A DNA stretch of 64,000 nt from Alistipes sp. (GTDB taxonomy: Bacteria > Bacteroidota > Bacteroidia > Bacteroidales > Rikenellaceae), in contig JAHHQO010000004.1 in the NCBI GenBank assembly GCA_020026335.1, positions 62,001 through 126,000 on the forward strand, written 5' to 3'. Below the pieces are notes generated by a model. The model ran no database searches, was not told the origin of the DNA, and saw only the letters and a list, made by a program, of their open reading frames with translations. This document shows, one piece after another, positions 25,067-34,215 of this stretch; position 1 is the first letter of the stretch, and each line of letters begins with the position of its first letter. Position numbers and translations under genes: made by a program.

Positions 25067-26815
25067 ATGCAAGACCTGAAAGCGCTCGAAGGTAAAAAAC
25101 TGGTTGAGTTGCGGACAATAGCCAAAACTTTGGGTATCCGCAATACCACAATCATGAAAAAGAGCGAGATTATAGAGAAAATAGTGAGTCTTGCCCAGTC
25201 GGGTGAAACACAAGACAATAGCACTTCCGTAGAGGAGACAGCACTTGTTGTCGAAGTGGCTGAAAAGAAGCCCAGAAGCCCGCGGGGAAGAATCCCCCGT
25301 ACCAAGAAAGTGGTGCGAAATGTGAAACCCTCCGAAGCCGAAATCCCTGCGGCAGAACCCCGACCCCAGGAAGAGGCTGAGTCTGTGGCTCATAAGAAGG
25401 AGAAGTACCGCGAGGAGAAAGGACACCGCGAAACAGCGGTCGATACTCCGTCGAAGCATCAGCGCGTGAGAATAGCCCGCTATGAGAAGAACGAAGCTCC
25501 CGACTCAACTGCCTTTTCTGGGGAGGAGAGTCACAATACTTTGGTATCGGAATTAGAGGGTTCGTCATCGGAAAACTCATCAAAATATCATCATCGCAAA
25601 TTTTCTGCCAAGTCTGCTGCTGAAAATGTCGCTCCCGCAGAGGAGGAGACCGAACCTCAGACCTCGGAAGTCGAGGAGGTCATCACAAAAGATGATTTCG
25701 CAGGCGAGATAGTGGGTGAGGGCGTGCTGGAAATTATGCCCGACGGCTACGGTTTCCTCCGTTCGGCGGACTACAACTACCTCAATTCGCCCGATGATAT
25801 ATATGTATCCCCCTCGCAAATCAAACTTTTTGGTCTGAAGTCGGGTGATACGGTCAATGGTGCAATTCGTCCGCCCAAGGAGGGTGAGAAGTATTTCCCG
25901 CTGGTGCGTGTCAACGAGATTAACGGACTTGCTCCCGAATATATCCGTGACCGTGTGCAGTTCGAATACATGACTCCGTTGTTCCCCTGCGAGAAATTCT
26001 GTCTGACGGGCAACGGTCACAACAACCTCTCTAACCGTATCGTGGATTTGTTCTCGCCCATCGGCAAGGGACAGCGTGCGCTGATTGTGGCACAGCCCAA
26101 GACCGGTAAGACCATGTTGTTGCAGTCGATTGCCAACGCCATTGCCGACAACCACCCCGAGGTGTATATGATTGTCCTGCTCATCGACGAGCGTCCCGAG
26201 GAGGTCACCGAGATGGCACGCAATGTGAAGGCCGAGGTTGTGGCTTCGACCTTTGACGAACAGGCTTCGCGCCATGTCAAGGTGGCCGAGATGGTGCTCG
26301 ACAAGGCCAAGCGTATGGTCGAGTGTGGTCACGATGTGGTGATTTTCCTCGACTCGATTACCCGTCTGGCACGCGCCTACAACTCCGTGCAGCCGGCATC
26401 GGGCAAGGTGTTGTCGGGTGGTGTGGATGCCAATGCCCTCCACAAACCCAAGCGTTTCTTCGGTGCTGCACGTAATACCGAGGAGAAAGGTTCGCTTACC
26501 ATCATTGCCACGGCACTCATCGACACCGGTTCGAAGATGGACGAGGTGATTTTCGAGGAGTTCAAGGGTACGGGTAACATGGAGTTGCAGTTGGACCGCA
26601 AGCTGGCCAACAAGCGTGTATATCCTGCCGTCGATGTCATCGCATCGGGTACGCGCCGCGAGGATTTGCTCCTCTCGCGTGATGTGATGAGTCGCACGTG
26701 GATATTGAGAAAATATCTCTCCGACATGACACCTGTCGAGGCCATGGAGTTCCTGCAAAAGCAGATGAACCTGACGGAGAACAACGAGGAGTTCCTGGCA
26801 ACAATGAATCAGTAG
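25067..26815 (+). CDS. rho: Transcription termination factor Rho with a long disordered insert
   Basis: A 582-residue Rho, against about 420 in E. coli. Residues 1-45 are the N-terminal Rho helical domain (LEGKKLVELRTIAKTLGIRN). Residues about 50-215 are an insert rich in Glu, Lys, Ser and Pro with no fold. The RNA-binding OB domain follows (GEGVLEIMPDGYGFLRS). The ATPase has Walker A AQPKTGKT near residue 345, Walker B VVIFLDSITRLARAYN, and the Q/R loops. Rho of Bacteroides thetaiotaomicron has a comparable insert reported to drive phase separation. The gene has its own promoter and is 22 bases upstream of the nuclease gene. Confidence 0.97.
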   Translation: MQDLKALEGKKLVELRTIAKTLGIRNTTIMKKSEIIEKIVSLAQSGETQDNSTSVEETALVVEVAEKKPRSPRGRIPRTKKVVRNVKPSEAEIPAAEPRPQEEAESVAHKKEKYREEKGHRETAVDTPSKHQRVRIARYEKNEAPDSTAFSGEESHNTLVSELEGSSSENSSKYHHRKFSAKSAAENVAPAEEETEPQTSEVEEVITKDDFAGEIVGEGVLEIMPDGYGFLRSADYNYLNSPDDIYVSPSQIKLFGLKSGDTVNGAIRPPKEGEKYFPLVRVNEINGLAPEYIRDRVQFEYMTPLFPCEKFCLTGNGHNNLSNRIVDLFSPIGKGQRALIVAQPKTGKTMLLQSIANAIADNHPEVYMIVLLIDERPEEVTEMARNVKAEVVASTFDEQASRHVKVAEMVLDKAKRMVECGHDVVIFLDSITRLARAYNSVQPASGKVLSGGVDANALHKPKRFFGAARNTEEKGSLTIIATALIDTGSKMDEVIFEEFKGTGNMELQLDRKLANKRVYPAVDVIASGTRREDLLLSRDVMSRTWILRKYLSDMTPVEAMEFLQKQMNLTENNEEFLATMNQ

Positions 26816-26837
26816 GAACCTTAACAAAAAGAAAAAT

Positions 26838-27608
26838 ATGAAGAAATTATTAATGTTGATGGCCTGTCTGTCGATGGTCAACGGTGCATTTGCATGGGGA
26901 CAGAAGGGCCACGATGTCACAGCCTACATCGCCGAGTGTCACCTTACCAAGAAGGCTGCCGCCAAAGTTACCGAGGTGTTGGAGGGTCATTCGCCCGTCT
27001 ATTACGCCAACTGGATGGATTCGGCGAGCCACACTCCCGAATTTGCCTACTCGAAGACCTGGCACTATTTCAACATCGATGAGGGTTACACCTATGAGAA
27101 TATGCCTCGCGAGCCCAAGGGCGATGTCGTGAAGGCCGTGAAGGAGCTGTGTGCCAACCTCAAGAGCGGCAAGCTCTCGAAGGAGGAGGAGAATATCCAG
27201 CTCAAGTTTCTCATTCACCTTGTTGGTGACATGCACTGCCCGATGCACGCAGGTCGCAAGAGCGACAGAGGTGGCAATATGCGCCCCGTGAAGTTCTTCT
27301 CGAAGAACACCAGCCTCCACTCGGCATGGGATACCGATCTTCCCGAGTCGATTCACAAGTGGAGCTACACCGAGTGGCAGCAGCAGATTGACCGCGTAAG
27401 CAAGAGCGAGGAGCAGGCCATTGCAGCCGGCACTCCCGACGACTGGATGAAGGAGTCGCACTCGGTATGCACCGAGATTTACAACTTCACCCCCGAGGGT
27501 ACTCGTATTGCGTATGACTATATGGACAAATATGCTCCCGTCATCGAGAAGCAGTTCCTCAGAGCGGGTCTTCGTCTGGCGAGACTTCTTAACGAAATCT
27601 ACGATTAG
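26838..27608 (+). CDS. Secreted S1/P1-type nuclease
   Basis: A 256-residue zinc-dependent nuclease for single-stranded DNA/RNA. The signal peptide ends at Ala19, so the mature protein starts with Trp20 (WGQKGHD), whose N-terminus ligates zinc in this family. Further ligands are visible: H25, D46 region (NWMDS), H-Y-F (WHYFN), the HLVGDMHCPMHA motif, DRGGN and LHSAWD. It lies 22 bases after rho, so it is probably co-transcribed, and a terminator follows. Probably periplasmic nutrient scavenging. Confidence 0.92.
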   Translation: MKKLLMLMACLSMVNGAFAWGQKGHDVTAYIAECHLTKKAAAKVTEVLEGHSPVYYANWMDSASHTPEFAYSKTWHYFNIDEGYTYENMPREPKGDVVKAVKELCANLKSGKLSKEEENIQLKFLIHLVGDMHCPMHAGRKSDRGGNMRPVKFFSKNTSLHSAWDTDLPESIHKWSYTEWQQQIDRVSKSEEQAIAAGTPDDWMKESHSVCTEIYNFTPEGTRIAYDYMDKYAPVIEKQFLRAGLRLARLLNEIYD

Positions 27609-27635
27609 GCGAAACCTTACGTTTTGATATTTTTT

Positions 27636-27676
27636 AAGGCCGGAAACTCCAATTTATTGGTTGTTCCGGCCTTTTT
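27636..27676 (+). terminator. Terminator after the S1/P1 nuclease
   Basis: AAGGCCGGAA and TTCCGGCCTT form a 10-bp stem followed by TTT. Confidence 0.9.
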
Positions 27677-27722
27677 ACTTCTGAAATGGACGACATGGTT
27701 TTTCTGTGAGAGATATATTTCC

Positions 27723-27730
27723 TATCTTTG
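27723..27730 (+). promoter_or_regulatory. -7 box of the acyltransferase gene
   Basis: TATCTTTG, 22 bases before the chosen ATG at 27752. It rules out the upstream in-frame TTG (27728) as start. Confidence 0.7.
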
Positions 27731-27751
27731 TCGGTAGTAAAAATGCAAGTA

Positions 27752-28678
27752 ATGAAAATACTATATTATATATTCTTCACATTTTGGTATCTGTTGTCGC
27801 TGTTGCCTTTTTGGCTGCTATATATCATCTCCGACGGCATTTACTACCTGCTTTACTATGTGATTCGTTACCGCAGGCATATCGTCCGTAAGAATTTGGT
27901 ATCATCATTCCCCGAGAAATCAACGGAGGAAATCATAAAAATAGAAAAGGAGTTTTATTCGTTTTTCTGCGACATGGTGGTTGAGACGGTCAAGATGTTC
28001 TCCATCAGTAAGAAAAACATGACGCACCGCATGAAGTTCGAGAATCTCGAAGAGATTAACAAGGTCTTCGACAACGGACACCCCTGCACACTCTATTTGG
28101 GGCACTACTGCAACTGGGAGTGGATTAGTTCGCTGCCCATGCACCTTGACTTGGTCAATGGCGGTCAGATTTACCACCCGCTGGAAAATAAGGTCTTCGA
28201 CCAGCTGATGTTGTATTCGCGCGGTCGTTTCAACTCTCAGTCGGTGAGTATGAAAGAGACCTATTCGACCATCTTGCAGTGGCAGAAGAACAGTGTGAGA
28301 AATGCCATGGGCTACATCTCCGACCAGATTCCCCTCTACAACAGCATGCACTACTGGCCGTTCTTTCTCAATCACGACACACCTGCATTCACGGGTGCGG
28401 AGCGTATGTCGCGACTCATCGATGCCTCGTGCTTCTATGTGGACATCACCCGTCCGCGCAGAGGTCACTACGTGGCGCGTTTTGTGAAACTGACCGACTC
28501 GGCACGCAGTCTGAAGAAATTTGAACTCACGGAGATGTACTTCCGTGCGCTGGAGAATACCATCAAGAAGAATCCTCCCTACTGGCTGTGGACACACAAC
28601 CGCTGGAAGCGAACAAGAGCCGATTTCGAGAAGTATTATTCCGAGGAGGAAAGAAACAGAATTTTGAGCAAATTGTAA
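27752..28678 (+). CDS. LpxL/HtrB-family lipid A acyltransferase
   Basis: A 308-residue lysophospholipid-type acyltransferase. An N-terminal membrane anchor (ILYYIFFTFWYLLSLLPFWLLYI) is followed by RYRRHIVRKNL and the HX4E-like active site GHYCNWEW (His and Glu four residues apart). Later come 'GYISDQ' and a PxF(F)L segment (YWPFFLNHD). It transfers a secondary acyl chain to lipid A or a related lipid at the inner membrane. ATG 27743 is an alternative start three codons upstream. Monocistronic between its own promoter and terminator. Confidence 0.9.
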   Translation: MKILYYIFFTFWYLLSLLPFWLLYIISDGIYYLLYYVIRYRRHIVRKNLVSSFPEKSTEEIIKIEKEFYSFFCDMVVETVKMFSISKKNMTHRMKFENLEEINKVFDNGHPCTLYLGHYCNWEWISSLPMHLDLVNGGQIYHPLENKVFDQLMLYSRGRFNSQSVSMKETYSTILQWQKNSVRNAMGYISDQIPLYNSMHYWPFFLNHDTPAFTGAERMSRLIDASCFYVDITRPRRGHYVARFVKLTDSARSLKKFELTEMYFRALENTIKKNPPYWLWTHNRWKRTRADFEKYYSEEERNRILSKL

Positions 28679-28695
28679 ATCAACACCATAGCATG

Positions 28696-28726
28696 GCCGA
28701 ACCTCAAAAAGGTTCGGCTTTTTTTG
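28696..28726 (+). terminator. Terminator after the acyltransferase
   Basis: GCCGAACCT/AGGTTCGGC stem followed by seven T. Confidence 0.95.
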
Positions 28727-28819
28727 TTGTCGGCAGATGGCGGGAGGAAAAACCGAGGTCTTGCGGTCATGACTTATGTGCAAAATAAAATGGGATGCAA
28801 AGCGACATTTTTATGGGGA

Positions 28820-28854
28820 TTTGGCCACTTTTACCGAAAAATTATATAACTTTG
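28820..28854 (+). promoter_or_regulatory. Promoter of the MFS-to-lipid-kinase run
   Basis: TTTGG (28820-28824) and TAACTTTG (28847-28854), 19 bases before the MFS start codon. Confidence 0.6.
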
Positions 28855-28872
28855 AGAGTTATATTTAGATGA

Positions 28873-30051
28873 ATGAATACAGAAAAAGTGAATAAGCAGT
28901 TGTTGATATCTGCTTTGTTTGGATTTTTTATCATGGGATTCTGCGACATCGTTGCTCCTGTCACGGGTAGCGTCATCGTCAATGAATTTTCCGAGGAGCA
29001 GGGAGGCGCAGTCTTCTTCCTGCCCACAATGGTGTTCTTTTGGTTCCTATTCCTTTCGGTTCCGATATCCTCGTTGATGAATCACATAGGACGCAAATCT
29101 ACGGCCTTCATCGGTTATCTGCTGACGCTGGTCGGATTGTTGTTGCCGTTGGGCATGGGGGAGACCCCTTCGCTGAACTGGTACTATGCGGCGTTCGGTA
29201 TTCTGGGACTGGGTAATACATTCGTGCAGGTGTCGATGAATCCGCTGTTGGCGACCATCGTTCCGGCAGAGAAGATGACCAGCTATCTGACCATCGGTCA
29301 GGTGTTCCGTAATACGGCGCTGATGTTGGTCGGCCCTCTGGTAACTTGTGCCGTCTATCTGTGGGGTGATAATTCACAGCTGGCATGGCACAATATCCTC
29401 TACATCTACGCCGCGTTTACCCTCATCGGAGGTATCCTGTTGCAGAGTGCCCACATTCCCGAAGCGGAGAACAGGGATGCCGCCAGCTTTGCGGATTGCT
29501 TCAAGCTGTTGCGCAACAAGGTGGTGCTGATTTCGGCACTGGGTATCGCGTGCTTCATTGCCGCCGACATCGGTGTGAACTTTGTGGCAGGTAAGCTCAT
29601 TGACACCTCGTCGTCGATTCTCACCTCCACGGGCTTCTACATCTGCCGTATTGTCGGCACGCTGATTGGTGCGTGGGTGCTGGTGAAGATTTCCGATGTG
29701 AAGTATCTGCGCTGGAATATGGCTCTAGCACTTGTGTTGTGCGTGGTCCTCTTCCTGTGGAGCAATCCCGTGGCGGTGTATACGGCCATGGGTCTCATGG
29801 GATTTGCCATGTCGTGTGTCTTTGCCACCTTCTATGCCGCTGCCACCAAGGCAGAGCCTATAAAAGCCAATGCCGTGGCAGGATTGATGATTATGGCCAT
29901 TTCGGGTGGCGGTGTTGCCTGCCCGGCCTGCGGAAGCATCATCTCGATGTTCGACGGCGAGAGCCAGATGGGATTGTTATTTGTCATAGCCTGTGTATTA
30001 TATATGTTATGGGCTTCGTTCAAACTTAAAACTGAAGAAGAAAATGCGTAA
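28873..30051 (+). CDS. MFS transporter, sugar (FHS-like) type
   Basis: A 392-residue protein with about twelve membrane spans. Signatures of the FHS sugar:H+ symporter branch are visible: an N-terminal 'FFIMGFCDIVAPVTG', the loop 'HIGRKSTAFIGYLL' (MFS motif A region) and a 'GLGNTFVQVSMNPLLA' helix with the conserved Asn-Pro. The C-terminus is short and charged. It likely imports a sugar, but the substrate cannot be told. Its last codons overlap the start of the outer-membrane barrel gene. Confidence 0.85.
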   Translation: MNTEKVNKQLLISALFGFFIMGFCDIVAPVTGSVIVNEFSEEQGGAVFFLPTMVFFWFLFLSVPISSLMNHIGRKSTAFIGYLLTLVGLLLPLGMGETPSLNWYYAAFGILGLGNTFVQVSMNPLLATIVPAEKMTSYLTIGQVFRNTALMLVGPLVTCAVYLWGDNSQLAWHNILYIYAAFTLIGGILLQSAHIPEAENRDAASFADCFKLLRNKVVLISALGIACFIAADIGVNFVAGKLIDTSSSILTSTGFYICRIVGTLIGAWVLVKISDVKYLRWNMALALVLCVVLFLWSNPVAVYTAMGLMGFAMSCVFATFYAAATKAEPIKANAVAGLMIMAISGGGVACPACGSIISMFDGESQMGLLFVIACVLYMLWASFKLKTEEENA

Positions 30052-30652
30052 ATTACTTGTAATATTGATGCTGTTGGCCACTACGGGCACAGCACTGGCA
30101 CAACAGGGCGGTCACAGACCGCGAGTGAGAATTGAGTGGGGTGCTATCGCCGGACTCAACGTAGCCAATTACACCACCAATATGCCGATTGCCGATGTCG
30201 GTGAACATCTGGGCTGGCAGGCCGGTATCGTGACGGCCGTGAACTTCGGTGCTTTTGCCATCGAGCCGCAGATTCTCTACGTGCGCAACGGATTGAGAGT
30301 GAATTACTACGGTGATGAGAAAACAAGCGTGAGACTGCGTTCGAACTCCATCGATGTGCCTGTCCTCGTCTCGCTGCGATTGCTGCGACCGGTGCGTTTC
30401 TACGCAGGTCCCGTATTCACGGTGATGAATGACTGCAAGCAGAAGTCGGGTGGCAACCTGCTCGATTTCGGCCGTATCCGTCCCACGGTGGCTTTCACTG
30501 CCGGTATCGGTGTGCAGTTGGGTCACACGCTGCTCGATGTGCGTTACAACGGTCAGTTCCGTGCCAAGCACGATGTGGTACTGCCCGATGGCAATTACAT
30601 CGACAAGATGCGTTCGCACAATGTTGCATTTAGTGTAGGTTACTTATTTTAA
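30044..30652 (+). CDS. Outer-membrane beta-barrel protein (PorT/OMP_b-brl-like)
   Basis: A 202-residue protein with a signal peptide (MRKLLVILMLLATTGTALAQ). Eight or so amphipathic strands follow ('WGAIAGLNVANYT', 'WQAGIVTAVNFGAFAIEPQILYV', 'IDVPVLVSLRLLRPVRFYAG', 'TAGIGVQLGHTLLDVRYNG') and an aromatic C-terminal residue (VGYLF), as in PorT-like barrels. ATG 30044 overlaps the MFS stop by eight bases, suggesting coupled translation; a longer open frame inside the MFS gene is not a signal peptide. Possibly an outer-membrane partner for the transporter (inference). Confidence 0.8.
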   Translation: MRKLLVILMLLATTGTALAQQGGHRPRVRIEWGAIAGLNVANYTTNMPIADVGEHLGWQAGIVTAVNFGAFAIEPQILYVRNGLRVNYYGDEKTSVRLRSNSIDVPVLVSLRLLRPVRFYAGPVFTVMNDCKQKSGGNLLDFGRIRPTVAFTAGIGVQLGHTLLDVRYNGQFRAKHDVVLPDGNYIDKMRSHNVAFSVGYLF

Positions 30653-30657
30653 ACGAT

Positions 30658-31638
30658 ATGACAGAAACTGTTGGAAAAGAGATAGAAATCGACGGGGTAG
30701 ATCCTCGAGAGTTGTACGGACCTCAGAATGCGTACCTTGAGCAGATGAAATCTCTGTTCCCGGAATTGAAAATTATAGCACGTGGTTCATCATTGAAGGT
30801 GTTGGGTGCCGATGCCGAAACCGCGCGTTTCGAGAAGCATCTCCACGGATTGGTGGACTATTATTTGAAGTATGGCCACATCTCGACACAGGTTGTCGAC
30901 CAATGTTTTTCGGGCCGCATCGCCGAGCAGGAAGCTCCCGTGGACAAGAATGTGATTGTCTACGGCAATGGCGGTAACATCATTCGCGCACGCACTCCCA
31001 ATCAGGAGCGTCTGGTGAAGATGTACGAAAAGAACGATTTGCTGTTTGCCGTAGGTCCTGCCGGTTCGGGTAAAACCTACACGGCCATCGCTCTGGCGGT
31101 CAGAGCCCTGAAGGAGAAGGAGGTCAAGCGTCTGATTTTGACCCGTCCGGCTGTCGAGGCGGGCGAGAAGCTGGGATTCCTTCCCGGTGACATGAAGGAC
31201 AAGCTCGACCCCTATCTGCAACCGCTGTACGATGCCTTGAACGACATGATACCTCCTGCCAAACTGACCAAGTACATGGAGGAGGGGGCTGTGCAGATTG
31301 CACCGCTGGCCTACATGCGTGGTCGCACACTCGACAATGCTTTTGTCATTTTGGACGAGGCGCAGAACACCACGCTCTCGCAGATAAAGATGTTCCTCAC
31401 GCGTATGGGACGCAACGCGCGCTTCATCGTAACGGGTGATGTGACGCAGATTGACCTGCCGAAGAAGAGCGACAGCGGTCTGGTGCGTGCGATGAATATC
31501 CTGCGTGATGTGAAGGGTATCGGCATCGTGGAGTTTGGCAAGCAGGACATTATCCGCCACAAGCTGGTGAAATACATTGTCGATGCATTCGACAAGGATG
31601 CCCGCATGAACGAATCAAAAGAATCAACAGAACATTAA
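30658..31638 (+). CDS. PhoH-family ATPase (PhoL/YbeZ type)
   Basis: A 326-residue protein. An N-terminal KH-like segment (residues about 35-80) is followed by an ATPase domain with Walker A VGPAGSGKTYTA near residue 131, the RPAVEAGEKLGFLPGD motif, Walker B FVILDEAQNTT and sensor TGDVTQIDLP. PhoH2/PhoL proteins are linked to RNA and ribosome metabolism and usually pair with the YbeY endonuclease, which is not in this window. It lies 5 bases after the barrel gene. Confidence 0.9.
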   Translation: MTETVGKEIEIDGVDPRELYGPQNAYLEQMKSLFPELKIIARGSSLKVLGADAETARFEKHLHGLVDYYLKYGHISTQVVDQCFSGRIAEQEAPVDKNVIVYGNGGNIIRARTPNQERLVKMYEKNDLLFAVGPAGSGKTYTAIALAVRALKEKEVKRLILTRPAVEAGEKLGFLPGDMKDKLDPYLQPLYDALNDMIPPAKLTKYMEEGAVQIAPLAYMRGRTLDNAFVILDEAQNTTLSQIKMFLTRMGRNARFIVTGDVTQIDLPKKSDSGLVRAMNILRDVKGIGIVEFGKQDIIRHKLVKYIVDAFDKDARMNESKESTEH

Positions 31639-31651
31639 AACATAATTAATT

Positions 31652-33115
31652 ATGGACAGAAACTTAAAGGCTTTGAAGCCGGCTCTCGTATGGAAGCATT
31701 TCTCCGAGATTACACGCATTCCGCGTCCTTCTCATCATGAGGAGAAAATCAGAAAGTACATCCTCGATTTTGCTGCTGCACTGGGATTGGAGCACAAGGA
31801 GGACGATGCACACAATGTGTATGTTCGCAAGCCTGCTTCGAAAGGCATGGAGGGACGCAAGGGTGTTGTCCTCCAGGCTCACCTCGATATGGTTCCCCAG
31901 AAGAATAACGATAAGGTATTTGACTTCGAGAAAGACCCCATCGATGCTTATATCGATGGCGAATGGGTAACAGCCGACGGTACGACACTGGGTGCCGATG
32001 ACGGTATCGGTGCAGCTGCCATTTTGGCGGTCTTGGAGGACGATACTTTGGAGCATGGCCCCATCGAAGCCCTCTTTACAGCAACCGAGGAGACCGGCAT
32101 GGACGGTGCATTCGGTTTGAAGGGCGGTCTGTTGCAGGGTGACATCCTGCTGAACCTCGACTCGGAGACCGAGGGCGAGTTGTATGTAGGTTGTGCCGGT
32201 GGTCTGGATGTGAACATCTGCATGAACTACCACACCGAGGTGGCTCCCAAGGAGGGCTACACAGCTGCTTGTCTGACCGTCAAGGGTCTCAAGGGCGGTC
32301 ACTCGGGTATTCAGATTGTTTGCCAGCGCGCCAATGCCAACAAGACTTTGTTCCGCTTCCTGAATGCTACCATGGAGCAGCACGAGATGTTGCTGGCTAC
32401 GGTAGACGGTGGCGGTCTGAGAAATGCCATTCCACGCGAGGCTGTTGCCACTATCCTGGTTAAGAACGAGGAGTATGAGGCTGTGGCTGGCGCTGTGGCT
32501 GCTTACGAGAAGACCATCATTGCCGAGTATGCAGGCATCGAGGACAGCGTGTCGATTAAGATGGAGAAGTGCGATCTGCCTTGCGAGGTGATTGCCCGTG
32601 AGGAGGCTGCGCGTCTGATTCGTTGCGTGGTGGCTTGCCCCAACGGCGTGATGAAGATGTCGATGTCGATGCCCGGTCTGGTGCAGACCTCGACCAACCT
32701 GGCACGTGTGGTATCGGACGGCAAGTGCGTGAAGTTGCAGTGCCTGATTCGCAGCTCTGTCAGAAGCGAGAAAGAGGAGTTGGGAGATGCCATCAAGGCA
32801 CTCTTCACAATGGCCGGTGCCACAACCGAGCTTACAGGCAGCTACGATGGTTGGAATCCCAACATGGAGTCGCCCATCTTGAAGGCCATGACCCTCTCCT
32901 ATGAGCAGCTCTATGCACAGAAACCTGCCATTACAGCCATTCACGCAGGTTTGGAGTGCGGTATCATCGGTTCGAACTATCCCAACCTGGATATGATTTC
33001 GTTCGGTCCTACCATCTGCTATCCTCACTCTCCCGACGAGAAGGTCAACATTGCTTCGGTAGCGAAGTTCTATGACTTCCTCGTGCAGACTCTGAAGAAT
33101 GTTCCCCAAAAGTAA
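31652..33115 (+). CDS. pepD: Aminoacyl-histidine dipeptidase (M20 family, PepD)
   Basis: A 487-residue zinc dipeptidase. M20 motifs are present: LQAHLDMV (zinc His and the Asp two residues on), LGADDGIGAAA (bridging Asp), ATEETGMDGA (Glu pair), LDSE, and the late HAGLECG. The insertion lid domain spans about 200-380. PepD cleaves Xaa-His and other unspecific dipeptides in the cytoplasm. It follows phoH by 13 bases, and the last base of its stop is the first base of the lipid kinase start (TAATG). Confidence 0.95.
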   Translation: MDRNLKALKPALVWKHFSEITRIPRPSHHEEKIRKYILDFAAALGLEHKEDDAHNVYVRKPASKGMEGRKGVVLQAHLDMVPQKNNDKVFDFEKDPIDAYIDGEWVTADGTTLGADDGIGAAAILAVLEDDTLEHGPIEALFTATEETGMDGAFGLKGGLLQGDILLNLDSETEGELYVGCAGGLDVNICMNYHTEVAPKEGYTAACLTVKGLKGGHSGIQIVCQRANANKTLFRFLNATMEQHEMLLATVDGGGLRNAIPREAVATILVKNEEYEAVAGAVAAYEKTIIAEYAGIEDSVSIKMEKCDLPCEVIAREEAARLIRCVVACPNGVMKMSMSMPGLVQTSTNLARVVSDGKCVKLQCLIRSSVRSEKEELGDAIKALFTMAGATTELTGSYDGWNPNMESPILKAMTLSYEQLYAQKPAITAIHAGLECGIIGSNYPNLDMISFGPTICYPHSPDEKVNIASVAKFYDFLVQTLKNVPQK

Positions 33116-34116
33116 TGAGTTTGGAAAATAACGAAAACAAATGGTTCGTCATCGTCAATCCCGTGGCCGGAGGAGGTCACGGGCTTGACCATTTTCCACA
33201 GATATCCAAACATTTGAGGGACGCCCACATCCTCTGTGAGCCGGTCTTCACCGAACACAAGTTTCATGCCACGGAGCTGACCGTTACGGCCATCAACGAA
33301 GGTTATCGCAAGATTATCGTTGTGGGTGGTGACGGCACGATGCACGAGGTGGTGAACGGTCTGTTTATCCAGCAGAAAGTCAAGCCCGATGAGGTGCTGT
33401 TGGCAGTCATCGGTGTCGGTTCGGACAACGAGTGGGTGAGAACCTTCGGACTCAACAACCGCTATGCCGATACCGTGAAGGCCATTGCCGATGAGTACTC
33501 CTTCCTGCAGGATGTCGGTGTGGTGTCGTATGAGGAGTCGCATTACCGCCAAAGCCGCTACTTTGCCAATGTGGCGGGCGCGGGCTTCGATGCTCAAATC
33601 ACGCGCAAGCTGACCCACCTTCGCAAGAAGGGACATCGCAGCAGTTTCCGCGCGACATGGTGTCTCATCAAGTCGTTCTTCCGTTACAAGAGTACGGGTA
33701 TCAAGGTGTGGGTTGATGGCAAGTTGGTCTATAACAACCTGCTGTTCTCCGCCGCCATAGGTATCTGTAAGTACAACGGTAGCGGTGTGCAGTTGCTGCC
33801 CGAAGCGGTGGCGGACGATGGTATGCTGGACTTGTCACTGTTCCGTCCCATTCACTTCTGGCACCTGCTGTTCCGTTTCCACTACTTGTTCAACGGAGGT
33901 ATCTACCGCATCCGTCACATCATCAAGGAGCGCGGTAGTCATATCCGCATTGAGTCCTCACCTGAGGTATCGGTGGAGGTAGATGGTGAGCTGCTGGGCG
34001 AAACCCCGCTGGAGTTCTCCGTACTGCATAAAGCTATCAGAGTCGTGGTGGGCGAGAAGTTCTACCACCAGATGAAGGAGCGCGAGCAACAGCAAATCGC
34101 CGCCGCGGAACAATAG
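33115..34116 (+). CDS. Diacylglycerol/lipid kinase family protein
   Basis: A 333-residue DagK-catalytic-domain protein. WFVIVNPVAGGGHG opens the nucleotide-binding fold, GGDGTMHEVVNG is the signature loop, and GVGSDNEWVRTFG (usually GTxND) follows. 'YFANVAGAGFDAQI' and a C-terminal 'SPEVSVEVDGELLG' complete the YegS/BmrU-like layout. It phosphorylates a lipid such as diacylglycerol at the membrane face. The start overlaps the pepD stop by one base and a strong terminator follows. Confidence 0.9.
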   Translation: MSLENNENKWFVIVNPVAGGGHGLDHFPQISKHLRDAHILCEPVFTEHKFHATELTVTAINEGYRKIIVVGGDGTMHEVVNGLFIQQKVKPDEVLLAVIGVGSDNEWVRTFGLNNRYADTVKAIADEYSFLQDVGVVSYEESHYRQSRYFANVAGAGFDAQITRKLTHLRKKGHRSSFRATWCLIKSFFRYKSTGIKVWVDGKLVYNNLLFSAAIGICKYNGSGVQLLPEAVADDGMLDLSLFRPIHFWHLLFRFHYLFNGGIYRIRHIIKERGSHIRIESSPEVSVEVDGELLGETPLEFSVLHKAIRVVVGEKFYHQMKEREQQQIAAAEQ

Positions 34117-34154
34117 GACATCCGTGGAAAGAGGGGATAACCCCATAAGATTAA

Positions 34155-34189
34155 AAGAGCAACACATTATCGTGCTGCTCTTTTTTTTG
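34155..34189 (+). terminator. Terminator after the lipid kinase
   Basis: AAGAGCA-A-CAC ... GTG-C-TGCTCTT stem followed by T8. Confidence 0.9.
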
Positions 34190-34215
34190 TGCTGGGCAAA
34201 TATGTTTTGCGTGGT

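Noticed and set aside
25580..26920. Antisense frame of 446 codons opposite rho
   Set aside because: Shadow frame; it crosses the rho stop and the start of the nuclease gene with no gene signals.
31664..33109. Antisense frame of 481 codons opposite pepD
   Set aside because: Low-complexity His/Gln/Leu-rich translation without motifs; PepD on the sense strand is complete.
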